The notes below the pieces were generated by a model. It was not told where the DNA came from. It did not search any database and saw only the letters and a program-made list of their open reading frames with translations. From contig NZ_CP054141.1 in assembly GCF_013284035.1 (NCBI RefSeq), forward strand, positions 3,596,001 through 3,660,000: DNA of 64,000 bases, in the 5' to 3' direction. This document shows positions 44,426 to 53,538 of this stretch, in pieces (position 1 is the first letter of the stretch; each line of letters opens with the position of its first letter). The DNA is from Flavobacterium sp. M31R6. GTDB lineage: Bacteria; Bacteroidota; Bacteroidia; Flavobacteriales; Flavobacteriaceae. The position numbers and the translations under genes were made by a program.

Positions 44426-45355
44426 TTATTTTACTTGAGTACTATCTGCAGCAGGAGCAGCAGCACTTGCTGGAGCATTCTCATCAACCCAAATTTCTCC
44501 GTCTGGTGCTTTCGGATCTTTAGGATTACTTCCTCTTAAAGAGATAACATAACTTGCAACCGCCTGAATTTCCTTCGGTTTTAAAGTTCCTTTCCAAGCA
44601 ATCATTCCCTTACCATCTCGACCACCATTAGTAATTGTATGAAATAAGTTTTTAATTCCACCACCCAATATCCAATGATCATCGGTTAAGTTAGGCCCAA
44701 TTTGTCCTCCTGCATCAGCTCTATGACAAGCTACACAGTTCGTAGTAAATATAGCTTTTCCTGCATCTAAATCTGCGGGATCTGTCAATAAAGTTACTGT
44801 TTTTTCGTCCATCAAATCGGGAGCTGTTTTCATATATTCAGCAACTTCAATTTTGGCTTGAGCCATTTCACTTTTCAATTCAGCTTCTTGGTCTGGCGCA
44901 CCCATGATTTCAAAACGAACCAGATATATCACTGCAAAAATAATACAGGCATAAAATAAATAGACCCACCATGGTGGCAAATTGTTATCCAATTCCTTGA
45001 TTCCATCATAATCATGATCCATCAATAATTGTTTTTCGTCTTCAATTGGCACTGTTCTTGTCAAACGTTGCATTAAGTTTTTGTACCAAATTTTATCTTT
45101 CAAACTTAAACTATCTTCATGAGCTAGTTTTGCTTTCTCTTCGTCTGTTAACAATCTATAAGTAATTGTGTTAACAGCATTCAATGTTATTTCGATTGCA
45201 ATCAAAAGGAAAAGCAATACAAATAAAAAGACTGCAACCATTGGATACTTTATAAAAGCAGGACGATCTCCAGAGTCTATAAAATATTCCATCAATCCTA
45301 AGACTGAGAAAAATATGAAAAGAACTCTTATATAAGGTGGAATTAATTTTTTCAT
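44426..45355 (-). CDS. ccoP: cbb3-type cytochrome c oxidase subunit III (CcoP)
   Basis: A 309-residue membrane-bound cytochrome c that feeds electrons to CcoO. Two N-terminal membrane helices and a third near residues 128-148 are followed by one cytochrome c domain with CVACH as its heme site and the downstream GMIAWKGTL Met ligand. Only one CxxCH is present, whereas proteobacterial CcoP has two. The C-terminus is an Ala/Pro-rich tail. ccoQ lies 27 bp upstream. Confidence 0.92.
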   Translation of the reverse strand: MKKLIPPYIRVLFIFFSVLGLMEYFIDSGDRPAFIKYPMVAVFLFVLLFLLIAIEITLNAVNTITYRLLTDEEKAKLAHEDSLSLKDKIWYKNLMQRLTRTVPIEDEKQLLMDHDYDGIKELDNNLPPWWVYLFYACIIFAVIYLVRFEIMGAPDQEAELKSEMAQAKIEVAEYMKTAPDLMDEKTVTLLTDPADLDAGKAIFTTNCVACHRADAGGQIGPNLTDDHWILGGGIKNLFHTITNGGRDGKGMIAWKGTLKPKEIQAVASYVISLRGSNPKDPKAPDGEIWVDENAPASAAAPAADSTQVK

Positions 45356-45382
45356 TATTTATATTTTTTGAAATTGTACAAT

Positions 45383-45550
45383 TTAATCTTCTAATGGGAT
45401 TTGACTTATTTCGTCTATCGTCTCTTTTTTATAGGAATAAACCCAAAGTCCTAAGCCAAGAAAAAAGAAAAAGAAAATCAGCAACGATACTATTGGAAAA
45501 ATTGCTACACCTGCAATGGTCTCCATATTGTGTTTTATTTGTTCGAACAT
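45383..45550 (-). CDS. ccoQ: cbb3-type oxidase small subunit CcoQ
   Basis: A 55-residue frame between ccoNO and ccoP: MFEQIKHNMETIAGVAIF, then one membrane helix (SLLIFFFFFLGLGLWVYSY) and a charged tail. Size, topology and position match CcoQ/FixQ. The start is 16 bp after ccoNO ends. Confidence 0.8.
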   Translation of the reverse strand: MFEQIKHNMETIAGVAIFPIVSLLIFFFFFLGLGLWVYSYKKETIDEISQIPLED

Positions 45551-45566
45551 AACGTTTACTTTTTTG

Positions 45567-47744
45567 TTATTCTTTAACTTTAATATCAGTACCTAGTCTT
45601 TGTATGTAAGCAATCATTGCTACAATTTCTCTTTCATTCATTGGAACGAATTTTTCACCTTTAGCCAGAGCTTTTTTCTTGCTATCCTCATAACTTTTTA
45701 CAAAATCAGGATCATTTTTAAGACTTTCTTCAATTGCAATAGCTTGTGTTCTTAAATCTTTCAATCCGCTTGCAACCTGAGCATCAGAATAAGGAACCCC
45801 CAGAGTTACCATCGCTTTCATTTTCTTTTCGGTCAATGAAATATCCATCGCTTTATTGTCAAATAACCATTTATAGCTTGGCATAATAGAACCAGCAGAA
45901 ATACTTTGTGGACTCCAAAAGTGATTAAAATGCCAATTGTCATTGTATTTTCCACCAACTCTCAACAAATCGGGACCAGTACGTTTAGAACCCCACAAAA
46001 ATGGATGGTCGTAAACAAACTCCCCTGCTTTAGATTGTGGTCCATAACGCTCTACTTCACTTCTAAAAGGACGAACCGATTGAGAGTGACAACCAACACA
46101 ACCTTCACGAATGTATAAATCACGCCCTTCTAACTCTAAAGGAGAATATGGTTTTACACTTGCAATTGTTGGAATATTTGATTTTACCATAATGGTTGGA
46201 ACGATTTGAATGATTCCACCAATTAATATTGCTACTGTAGCGAATATGGCCATTTTGATTGGTTTTCTTTCCAACCAAGAATGATATTTCTCTCCTCTAA
46301 GTCTTCCAGAACTAATCGTTTGTAATGCTGGAGCTTCTGCTAATTCATCTTCTACTTCTTCACCGGCTCTAACTGTTTGGATAATATTGTAAACCAACGT
46401 TAACATACCTACCAAATACATAGATCCTCCGATTGCTCTCATCCAATACATTGGCATGATTTGAGTAACGGTTTCAAGGAAGTTACCATAGGTTAAGGTT
46501 CCGTCTGGATTGAATTGCTTCCACATAGAAGCTTGCAAGAAACCAGCCAAATACATCGGCAATGCATATAATATAATCCCTAAAGTTCCAACCCAGAAAT
46601 GGAAATTAGCCAATTTAGTTGAATACAAAGTAGTTTTTGTCATTCTTGGAATCAACCAATAAATAATACCAAAAGCCATAAAACCATTCCAAGCCAATGC
46701 TCCAACGTGAACGTGGGCAATAATCCAGTCTGTATAGTGTGCTATAGCATTTACATTTTTAAGAGAAAGCATTGGTCCTTCAAAAGTTGCCATACCATAA
46801 CCAGTCATTGCAACAACAAAGAATTTTAAAACTGGTTCCTCACGAACTTTATCCCAAACTCCTCTCAAGGTCAGAAGTCCGTTAATCATACCTCCCCAAG
46901 ATGGTGCAATCAACATTACAGAGAATACAACTCCTAAATTTTGAGCCCAGTTAGGTAAAGCAGAATACAACAAATGGTGAGGACCCGCCCAGATATATAA
47001 AAATATTAACGACCAAAAGTGGATAATTGACAATCTATAAGAGTACACAGGGCGATTGGCCACTTTAGGCACAAAATAATACATTAACCCTAAAAATGGC
47101 GTAGTCAAGAAAAAGGCAACAGCATTATGACCGTACCACCACTGTACTAACGCATCCTGAACTCCTGCATAAACAGAATAACTCTTCATTGCAGAAACCG
47201 GCAACTCCAAACTGTTAAAAATATGTAATACGGCAACCGTAATAAATGTGGCTAAGTAAAACCAAATGGCAACATATAAATGGCGCTCTCTTCTTTTTAA
47301 CATCGTACCAATCATATTGATACCGAAAGCTACCCATATTAAAGCAATGGCAATGTCAATAGGCCATTCCAATTCAGCATATTCTTTTGAAGATGTATAT
47401 CCTAATGGAAGTGAAATTGCAGCCGCAACAATAATTAATTGCCAACCCCAAAAATTCAGGTTACTCAAAAAATCACTATACATTCTGGCTTTTAACAATC
47501 GCTGAAGCGAATAATAAATACCCGCGAACATTGCATTACCCACAAAGGCAAAAATTACTGCATTGGTATGTAAAGGTCTTAATCTACCAAAACTCAACCA
47601 TGAAATACCTTCGGTCATGTTTGGAAAAAGGAACATAGTAGCCAATATAAGACCTACTAACATTCCCACTACTCCAAATAGTATGGTAGCATAAATGAAC
47701 TTCTTTACAATTTTGTTGTCATAATAAAATTGTTCCATTTCCAT
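45567..47744 (-). CDS. ccoNO: Fused cbb3-type cytochrome c oxidase subunits I and II (CcoN-CcoO)
   Basis: A 725-residue fusion of the heme-copper catalytic subunit and the monoheme subunit. The N-terminal 480 residues are a 12-helix CcoN with the metal-binding histidines in HTNAVIF, YGHNAVAFFL and HVHVGALAWNG; the C-terminal part is CcoO, anchored by a helix near residue 500, with the heme site EGCVGCHSQSVRP. The fusion is known in Bacteroidota. The enzyme reduces oxygen with high affinity. Either ATG (47744 or 47738) may be the start. Confidence 0.95.
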   Translation of the reverse strand: MEMEQFYYDNKIVKKFIYATILFGVVGMLVGLILATMFLFPNMTEGISWLSFGRLRPLHTNAVIFAFVGNAMFAGIYYSLQRLLKARMYSDFLSNLNFWGWQLIIVAAAISLPLGYTSSKEYAELEWPIDIAIALIWVAFGINMIGTMLKRRERHLYVAIWFYLATFITVAVLHIFNSLELPVSAMKSYSVYAGVQDALVQWWYGHNAVAFFLTTPFLGLMYYFVPKVANRPVYSYRLSIIHFWSLIFLYIWAGPHHLLYSALPNWAQNLGVVFSVMLIAPSWGGMINGLLTLRGVWDKVREEPVLKFFVVAMTGYGMATFEGPMLSLKNVNAIAHYTDWIIAHVHVGALAWNGFMAFGIIYWLIPRMTKTTLYSTKLANFHFWVGTLGIILYALPMYLAGFLQASMWKQFNPDGTLTYGNFLETVTQIMPMYWMRAIGGSMYLVGMLTLVYNIIQTVRAGEEVEDELAEAPALQTISSGRLRGEKYHSWLERKPIKMAIFATVAILIGGIIQIVPTIMVKSNIPTIASVKPYSPLELEGRDLYIREGCVGCHSQSVRPFRSEVERYGPQSKAGEFVYDHPFLWGSKRTGPDLLRVGGKYNDNWHFNHFWSPQSISAGSIMPSYKWLFDNKAMDISLTEKKMKAMVTLGVPYSDAQVASGLKDLRTQAIAIEESLKNDPDFVKSYEDSKKKALAKGEKFVPMNEREIVAMIAYIQRLGTDIKVKE

Positions 47745-47805
47745 ATTTATAATTGTTTTTAAAGTTGTTTAAAATTGGTAATTGTTAAAAAGATTAAAGA
47801 GTAAT

Positions 47806-47985
47806 TTAACTCTTAATTTCTGATTTCTTTTGGGAAGATTTAATCAATTCATCGTCAAAAAGCATTCTGACCGATGGTGTATAGTCATCATCATATTGAC
47901 CTGATTTTACAGCAAAAACAAATGCAATAAAAAATCCAATCGCGACGAAAATACTAATAGCAATAAGCAAATAAATTACACTCAT
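47806..47985 (-). CDS. ccoS: cbb3-type oxidase assembly protein CcoS
   Basis: A 59-residue protein: one membrane helix (VIYLLIAISIFVAIGFFIAF), then FAVKSGQYDDDYTPSVRML, the conserved CcoS tail with the SGQYDD motif. It is needed for cofactor insertion in cbb3 oxidase. It is the first gene after an FNR-type promoter and 61 bp before ccoNO. Confidence 0.88.
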   Translation of the reverse strand: MSVIYLLIAISIFVAIGFFIAFVFAVKSGQYDDDYTPSVRMLFDDELIKSSQKKSEIKS

Positions 47986-48004
47986 AATCTTAATATTAAG
48001 TTAA

Positions 48005-48048
48005 CAAAATTATAGGTATCACTATTTACAAAAAATGACAATTATCAT
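48005..48048 (-). promoter_or_regulatory. ccoS-ccoNO promoter with FNR-type palindrome
   Basis: ATGACAATTATCAT (48035-48048) is a one-mismatch TGAT N4 ATCA site. On the minus strand TAATTTTG spans 48012 to 48005, an exact -7 element; palindrome centre to its final G is 36.5 bp, as at hemN. Confidence 0.7.
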
Positions 48049-48103
48049 ATTTAATGTAATATGTTAAAAATATGAAAAAAAAACTAAACAATTCCCTGTT
48101 AAA

Positions 48104-50482
48104 CTATTTTATTTTCCGCGAATAATAATTACTCATTATTGTGACAAAACTTACTATCGTGATGGTACTCAACGGCATAATAATCGCAGCAACTAATGGC
48201 AAGAGGTTTCCTGTAATGGCAAAAGACAATCCAACTACATTGTATAAAAGTGACAAAGTGAAGCTCATTTTGATGGTCGTGATGGCTTTTTTGGATAATT
48301 TTAAAAAATAATGCAACTTTTGAAACTGTTTTGCGTCCAAAATTGCATCACAGGCAGGAGAAAAAACATTCACATTTTCGGATATGGAAACTCCGACGTT
48401 GCTTTGTGCCAAAGCACCGGCATCATTAAGCCCATCTCCTACCATCATTACATTTTTGCCTTGTTCTTGCAGAGCTTTTATAAACTCAAGTTTTTGTTCG
48501 GGTTTTTGATTAAAAATCATTTGTGTACCCTTAGGCAAAATCGATTCCAGCAGACTACGTTCCCCTTCATTATCACCCGATAAAACTTTCAGCTGATATT
48601 CAGCGCTAAGTTTACCAAACAACTCGGATAAACCATCTCGATATTGATTGTTAAAAATATATTTACCGTAATATTCCTCACCAATTTTTATATGAACAGT
48701 CGTTTGCTTGATTTCGTCTTCCCTGTTTTCAACAATAAAATTAGCAGATCCTATTTGTATCGAAACTCCGTCAATCAACGCTTGAATTCCTTTTCCTGTT
48801 ATCTCTTCGAATTCGTCCAATTTCAATCTTTTGGTTTCAGGCAAAAAATCATACAGCATTCTGCTCAAAGGATGATTTGAAGCACGAAGTACACTTTTTA
48901 ATATTGCCAAATTGGATTCATCAAGTATTTTACCTTCATAGGAAATATTCGATTTTGCATTGGTGGTAATCGTTCCTGTTTTATCAAAAACAATCGTATC
49001 GACTTTGGCCAATTGTTCAATTACCAAAGCATTTTTGAGGTAAAAATGTTTATTGCCAAAAATTCGCAACATATTCCCCATAGTAAAAGGAGCAGTCAAT
49101 GCCAATGCGCAAGGACAGGCGACTATCAATACAGCCGTAAAAACATTGAAAGCGGTATTGGCATCAAAAAATATCCAATATCCAAATCCTGCAAATGCTA
49201 TAAGCAATAGAATTGGTGTAAAATAACGACTAATGCTATCAGTGATGGTTTTGTGTTTTTGTTCTACCTTCTTCTGAAAAACATCATTACTCCATAGTTG
49301 GGTTAAATAACTTTGGGAAACCGAATGCAACACTTCCATTTCAATCACTTTCCCTATTTGTTTTCCTCCAGCAAAAACTTTGTCTCCCGATTTTTTGGTT
49401 ATTGGAACGGCTTCACCTGTAACAAAACTGTAATCAATTTCAGCTTTATCCGATATTAAAATACCATCAACAGGAATCAGTTCTTGGTTACGAATCAACA
49501 ACCTATTACCTTTTTCTATTTCATAAACAGGAATACTTTCTTCAGTAGAGTCTGTATTTATTTTGGTTATGGCTATTGGAAAATAGGATTTAAAATCTCT
49601 TTCGAAACTAAGAAAACTATAAGTTTTGATTTGAAACATCTTTCCCAAAAGCATGAAAAAGATTAAACCGGTCAAACTGTCAAAAAAACCGGAACCATAA
49701 TTCATGACAATATCAAAAGTGCTTCGAACAAACATTACGACAATTCCTAACGCAATAGGAATATCAATGTTCAGCATTTTTGATCGAATACTTTTATAGG
49801 CCGAAACATAATAACCACTTGCCGAATAAAAGAAAGAAGGTAAAGACAAGGCGAAAATTAATCCCCTGAAAAATGGGCGGTAATTATCCAACCAAAATTC
49901 CTTTACTTCAAAATACTCCGGAAAAGAAAGCAACATGATATTTCCAAAACAAAAGAAAGCAACTCCGAGTTTGTAAGTCAAACTTCTGTCAACATTATTT
50001 TTTCCCGTTTCATAATTATCTAAACTGATGTAAGGCTCATACCCTATTGAGCTTAATAAATAAACAATGTTTTTTAAAGAAACTATCTCGGGATTGTAAT
50101 TTATTCGGACTTTCTTTTCAGGAAAATTAACCTGCGAAGTGTTTATTCCTTTTTGAAGACGTTGTAGATTTTCCAAAATCCAAATACACGAGCTACAATG
50201 TATGTGAGGAATGCTAAGTGAAATAATAGCGGTTGAATCTTCTTGAAATTCCAATAATTTTGAAACGATACTTTCATTGTCTAAAAAATCATATTTTCCG
50301 TTAATATCTTGTGGAGTGGCACCTGGTGATTTCTCAAAATCATAATAACAGGTTAAATCATTTAGGCTGAAAATTTCGTAAACAGTTTTACATCCATTGC
50401 AACAAAAATCTTTTTCGTCAAAAACAATTTGTTCTTCTTTTACTATATCTAAACCGCAATGAAAACAGTTATTTTTCTCCAT
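48104..50482 (-). CDS. ccoI: Copper-type P1B-ATPase for cbb3 oxidase assembly (CcoI)
   Basis: A 792-residue heavy-metal P-type ATPase. The N-terminus has Cys clusters (CFHCGLD, CCNGC) and an HMA-like domain with CSSCIW. Membrane helices follow, with the CPC transport motif in CPCALALTAP, the phosphorylated Asp in DKTGTIT, and the MVGDGLNDAGAL hinge. CcoI/FixI exports or delivers copper for the CcoN active site. It is the first gene of the minus-strand cbb3 cluster with its own FNR-type promoter. Confidence 0.93.
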   Translation of the reverse strand: MEKNNCFHCGLDIVKEEQIVFDEKDFCCNGCKTVYEIFSLNDLTCYYDFEKSPGATPQDINGKYDFLDNESIVSKLLEFQEDSTAIISLSIPHIHCSSCIWILENLQRLQKGINTSQVNFPEKKVRINYNPEIVSLKNIVYLLSSIGYEPYISLDNYETGKNNVDRSLTYKLGVAFFCFGNIMLLSFPEYFEVKEFWLDNYRPFFRGLIFALSLPSFFYSASGYYVSAYKSIRSKMLNIDIPIALGIVVMFVRSTFDIVMNYGSGFFDSLTGLIFFMLLGKMFQIKTYSFLSFERDFKSYFPIAITKINTDSTEESIPVYEIEKGNRLLIRNQELIPVDGILISDKAEIDYSFVTGEAVPITKKSGDKVFAGGKQIGKVIEMEVLHSVSQSYLTQLWSNDVFQKKVEQKHKTITDSISRYFTPILLLIAFAGFGYWIFFDANTAFNVFTAVLIVACPCALALTAPFTMGNMLRIFGNKHFYLKNALVIEQLAKVDTIVFDKTGTITTNAKSNISYEGKILDESNLAILKSVLRASNHPLSRMLYDFLPETKRLKLDEFEEITGKGIQALIDGVSIQIGSANFIVENREDEIKQTTVHIKIGEEYYGKYIFNNQYRDGLSELFGKLSAEYQLKVLSGDNEGERSLLESILPKGTQMIFNQKPEQKLEFIKALQEQGKNVMMVGDGLNDAGALAQSNVGVSISENVNVFSPACDAILDAKQFQKLHYFLKLSKKAITTIKMSFTLSLLYNVVGLSFAITGNLLPLVAAIIMPLSTITIVSFVTIMSNYYSRKIK

Positions 50483-50508
50483 AAATTAGGGGGGTGATTA
50501 AACAGATA

Positions 50509-50569
50509 CAAAATTCACAAATTGAATATGCCTCAACTATGATATTTATCATATAAATGTATAACTTTG
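50509..50569. promoter_or_regulatory. Shared operator between ccoI and the Crp/FNR regulator
   Basis: ATGATATTTATCAT (50539-50552) is a perfect TGAT N4 ATCA palindrome. Toward ccoI, GAATTTTG on the minus strand (50516 to 50509) has its final G 36.5 bp from the centre, the same as at two other promoters. Toward the regulator gene, TAACTTTG (50562-50569) is an exact -7 element but only 23.5 bp away, so binding would cover the -33 region and probably repress. Confidence 0.65.
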
Positions 50570-50591
50570 TACGTGAAAATCCAATTCCATT

Positions 50592-51272
50592 ATGAGTAAA
50601 TGTGAACAATGTATCGTGAGAGAGTTTAGTTCTTTGAAAGCGCTAAATAAAGACGAACTTATTAAAATTGCAGAATGCAAAACCTCTAAAACTATAAAAA
50701 AAGGAGAAACTATATTTGCGGAAGGAGAAAATGTAAACGGTATTTTTTGCGTTAAGGACGGGATATGTAAAATGACCAAATTAAGTCCTAACGGAAAAGA
50801 CCAGATTGTAAAATTGGTCACTAAAGGAGAATTATTGGGACAACGTTCCATGATAAGCGACGAACCGGCTAATTTGAGTGCCATCGCTCTAGAAGATATG
50901 CAAGTTTGTTTCATTCCAAAAACTGAAATATTAGGGTTCTTCGATAAAAACAATCAGTTTTCAATGAATGTTATGAAAACAATTTGCGGCGATTTGAAAT
51001 TGGCGGATGACCACATGGTCAATATGGCCCAAAAATCCGTAAAAGAACGTTTAGCCGAAACTTTGATTTATCTGCATGAAACCTTTGGAATAAATACTGA
51101 CAAAACATTAAAAGTACAACTTTCAAGAGACGAATTGGCCAGTATGATAGGCACCGCAACCGAAAGCTGTATCCGATTACTATCCGATTTCAATAAATTA
51201 GGGTTGATTGAATTGGTGGGTAAAAAAATTGTTTTAAAAGACATTAATAAATTAAAAAAGATTGCTGATTAA
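50592..51272 (+). CDS. Crp/FNR-family transcriptional regulator
   Basis: A 226-residue regulator: cNMP-binding-type beta barrel (residues about 20-130), dimer helix, and a C-terminal winged helix (LSRDELASMIGTATESCIRLL). The recognition helix keeps Glu and Arg of the FNR ExxxR pattern but not the Ser. N-terminal Cys4, Cys7 and Cys29 plus later Cys residues could hold an iron-sulfur cluster, as in FNR; this is inference. A matching palindrome lies in its own promoter and before ccoI, ccoS and hemN. It is likely the oxygen-responsive regulator of this cluster. Confidence 0.88.
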   Translation: MSKCEQCIVREFSSLKALNKDELIKIAECKTSKTIKKGETIFAEGENVNGIFCVKDGICKMTKLSPNGKDQIVKLVTKGELLGQRSMISDEPANLSAIALEDMQVCFIPKTEILGFFDKNNQFSMNVMKTICGDLKLADDHMVNMAQKSVKERLAETLIYLHETFGINTDKTLKVQLSRDELASMIGTATESCIRLLSDFNKLGLIELVGKKIVLKDINKLKKIAD

Positions 51273-51309
51273 AGTAATCTTTTTACTGCGTTCTAAATAC
51301 TGCTTGAAC

Positions 51310-52083
51310 CTAAAGCTTCTTCGCTTCATTCCAAAAGACATCCATCTCGGCAAGAGTCATATCCATCAAGGGCTTTCCTAGTTGATCGGCTTTACTTTCC
51401 AAGTATTGAAAGCGCTTAATGAATTTTTTGTTGGTTCGTTCCAATGCGTCTTCAGGATTAATATTCAAAAAGCGAGCGTAATTTATCATCGAGAATAAAA
51501 CATCCCCAAACTCGGATTCCATTTTATCCTGGTTTCCGGCAAGCACCTCATCTTGTAATTCCTGCAGTTCTTCCTGGACTTTATCCCAAACTTGATGCGG
51601 TTCTTCCCAATCAAATCCCACTCCTTTAACTTTGTCCTGAATTCTACTGGCTTTCACAAGAGCTGGTAGACTTCTAGGAACTCCTTCCAAAACCGATTTT
51701 TTTCCTTCTTTTAGTTTTAGTTTTTCCCAATTCTGTTTTACTTCTTCTTCATCCTTAACAACTACATCTCCGTAAATATGAGGATGCCTGTGAATTAGTT
51801 TTTCGCAAATATCATTACAAACGTCTGCCATATCAAAATCGTTCGTTTCGCTGCCGATTTTGGCATAAAAAACAATATGCAACAATAAATCCCCTAATTC
51901 ATTTTTTACTTCATTTAAATCATTATCCAATATGGCATCTCCCAATTCATAAGTTTCTTCAATGGTAAGATGACGAAGCGTTTGCAGAGTTTGCTTTTTA
52001 TCCCAAGGACATTTTTCGCGCAAATCGTCCATTATGTCTAACAATCTTTTGAAGGCTTCGAGTTGATTTTGTTTAGAGTCCAT
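51310..52083 (-). CDS. mazG: Nucleoside triphosphate pyrophosphohydrolase MazG
   Basis: A 257-residue enzyme with two MazG domains; the first has the metal-binding EETYELGDAI and the characteristic KCPWDKKQTLQTLR start, the second ELQDEVLAGNQDKMESEFGDVLFS. It hydrolyses NTPs to NMP and pyrophosphate and is thought to clear abnormal nucleotides or ppGpp precursors. It is convergent with the regulator gene and separated from the DUF5606 gene by a terminator. Confidence 0.92.
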   Translation of the reverse strand: MDSKQNQLEAFKRLLDIMDDLREKCPWDKKQTLQTLRHLTIEETYELGDAILDNDLNEVKNELGDLLLHIVFYAKIGSETNDFDMADVCNDICEKLIHRHPHIYGDVVVKDEEEVKQNWEKLKLKEGKKSVLEGVPRSLPALVKASRIQDKVKGVGFDWEEPHQVWDKVQEELQELQDEVLAGNQDKMESEFGDVLFSMINYARFLNINPEDALERTNKKFIKRFQYLESKADQLGKPLMDMTLAEMDVFWNEAKKL

Positions 52084-52157
52084 TGTAAAAGTTTAAATGG
52101 GTTATTAAGTTTAAAAGTTTAGCTTTTTACTAAACGGAATTATTGTAAAAACAAGAA

Positions 52158-52185
52158 ATCCTGCTCAGAAAAATCTGGGCAGGAT
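52158..52185 (-). terminator. Intrinsic terminator after the DUF5606 gene
   Basis: 12-bp stem ATCCTGCTCAGA and partner (one G-T pair), loop AAAA, T-rich sequence on the minus strand. Confidence 0.75.
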
Positions 52186-52207
52186 AAATATACTGAATTT
52201 GTGCAAA

Positions 52208-52687
52208 TTACTCTTTTTTAGCTTTTGCTTTTTTAGCAGGCGCTTTCTTTTCGGCAACAACCTCTTCTGCAACTGGAGCAGCTTCTTCCACAACAACTGG
52301 GGCATCAAAAACAAGCAAACCTTTTTCTTGAAGCATGTTGTACCAATTAACTATTTTCTTTACATCAGATGCATAAACTCTTTCTTCATCATACTCCGGC
52401 AATACTTCTCTAAAATAAGACAACAAAGTAGCATTATCTTCCTTATGTGAAATCGTTTGTCCATTGTTTTCTTTTTTGGCAATGCTTTGCATAATTTCAG
52501 CCAAAGGTTTTTCACCTTCATAAGTATAAATAGAAATTTCGGACAACAGACTTACATTGCTTTTCAAACTTACCGTGATTTTTTTCCCATCCAATAATGA
52601 CTCAGCAACAAAACCTGTACGTGTCTGTACTTTTAAAACATATAAACCTGGTTTCCCTGAAATCGATAATATTTTCTCTAAACTCAT
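52208..52687 (-). CDS. DUF5606-domain protein
   Basis: A 159-residue protein, residues 1-120 matching the DUF5606 family of Bacteroidota (SLEKILSISGKPGLYVLK, LLSEISIYTYEGEKPLAEI), ending in an Ala/Glu/Lys-rich tail typical of nucleic-acid-binding extensions. No known activity. It follows def by 69 bp, an arrangement common in the phylum, where it is linked to mazG as well. Confidence 0.85.
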   Translation of the reverse strand: MSLEKILSISGKPGLYVLKVQTRTGFVAESLLDGKKITVSLKSNVSLLSEISIYTYEGEKPLAEIMQSIAKKENNGQTISHKEDNATLLSYFREVLPEYDEERVYASDVKKIVNWYNMLQEKGLLVFDAPVVVEEAAPVAEEVVAEKKAPAKKAKAKKE

Positions 52688-52756
52688 TTTTATTTTTTTT
52701 ATTTATTCTTTATTAAAAATCTGAATACTTACTACTGCTAACTGCTTACTTAAAAA

Positions 52757-53344
52757 TTACCTCCCCTTTTTGGCAAAAAACTTCATTCTATAATCTTGAA
52801 ATGTTTTCCCTTCGGTAATGTTTTTTAATTTTTTTTGGATCAAACGCTTTTTCAAAGATGATATTTTATCTGTAAATAAAATCCCTTCGATATGATCGTA
52901 TTCGTGTTGAATAACCCTGGCAATCAAACCATCAAAAACTTCGGTTTTCATCACAAAATCTTCTTCACAATATTCAATGGTAATTGTTGGTTTTCTGTAT
53001 ACGTCTTCACGTACATCAGGAATACTTAAACAACCTTCATTAAAAGCCCATTCTTCACCTTCTTCTTTTATGATTTTAGCATTGATAAAAGTTCTTTTGA
53101 AACCTTTCAATTTATTTTGTTCCTTATCTTCCAAATCCTCATCATCACTAAATGGAGTCGTATCAATAACAAACAATCGCAATGACAACCCCACTTGCTC
53201 CGCAGCAAGACCAACTCCACTTGCATTATACATGGTTTCATACATGTTTGCAATAATTTCTTTTAAATTTGGATAATCTGGAGTAAGTTCCTCCCCTATT
53301 TTCCTTAAAACAGGATCACCATATCCTATAATTGGTAATATCAT
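52757..53344 (-). CDS. def: Peptide deformylase
   Basis: Removes the formyl group from nascent proteins. The 195-residue product has the three motifs: GVGLAAEQVG, EGCLSIPDV (metal Cys) and QHEYDHIEG (metal His pair and catalytic Glu). A short insertion after TTPFSDDEDLEDKEQ is typical of the Bacteroidota form. In related genomes ruvX lies directly upstream; here the FUSC and mqo genes separate them. Confidence 0.95.
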   Translation of the reverse strand: MILPIIGYGDPVLRKIGEELTPDYPNLKEIIANMYETMYNASGVGLAAEQVGLSLRLFVIDTTPFSDDEDLEDKEQNKLKGFKRTFINAKIIKEEGEEWAFNEGCLSIPDVREDVYRKPTITIEYCEEDFVMKTEVFDGLIARVIQHEYDHIEGILFTDKISSLKKRLIQKKLKNITEGKTFQDYRMKFFAKKGR

Positions 53345-53514
53345 TTGATTTATTTTTATTAATACCTAGCGCAAATAAAGGAAAAAATCCACTTTATTAA
53401 GTTGGCAAAAGTAGTAAAAAAATAGATAATGAATAATCTACATTTGATAATTAGCATATTTTTGTACAATTGTATTGATAGGTTATATAAAATCTTACGA
53501 AGCCATTTATAACT

Positions 53515-53522
53515 TATCTTTG
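53515..53522 (+). promoter_or_regulatory. -7 element TATCTTTG before the FUSC gene
   Basis: Exact TAnnTTTG match 16 bp before the ATG at 53539; no clear TTTG at the usual -33 spacing. Confidence 0.45.
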
Positions 53523-53538
53523 TATTAAATGAAATTCC

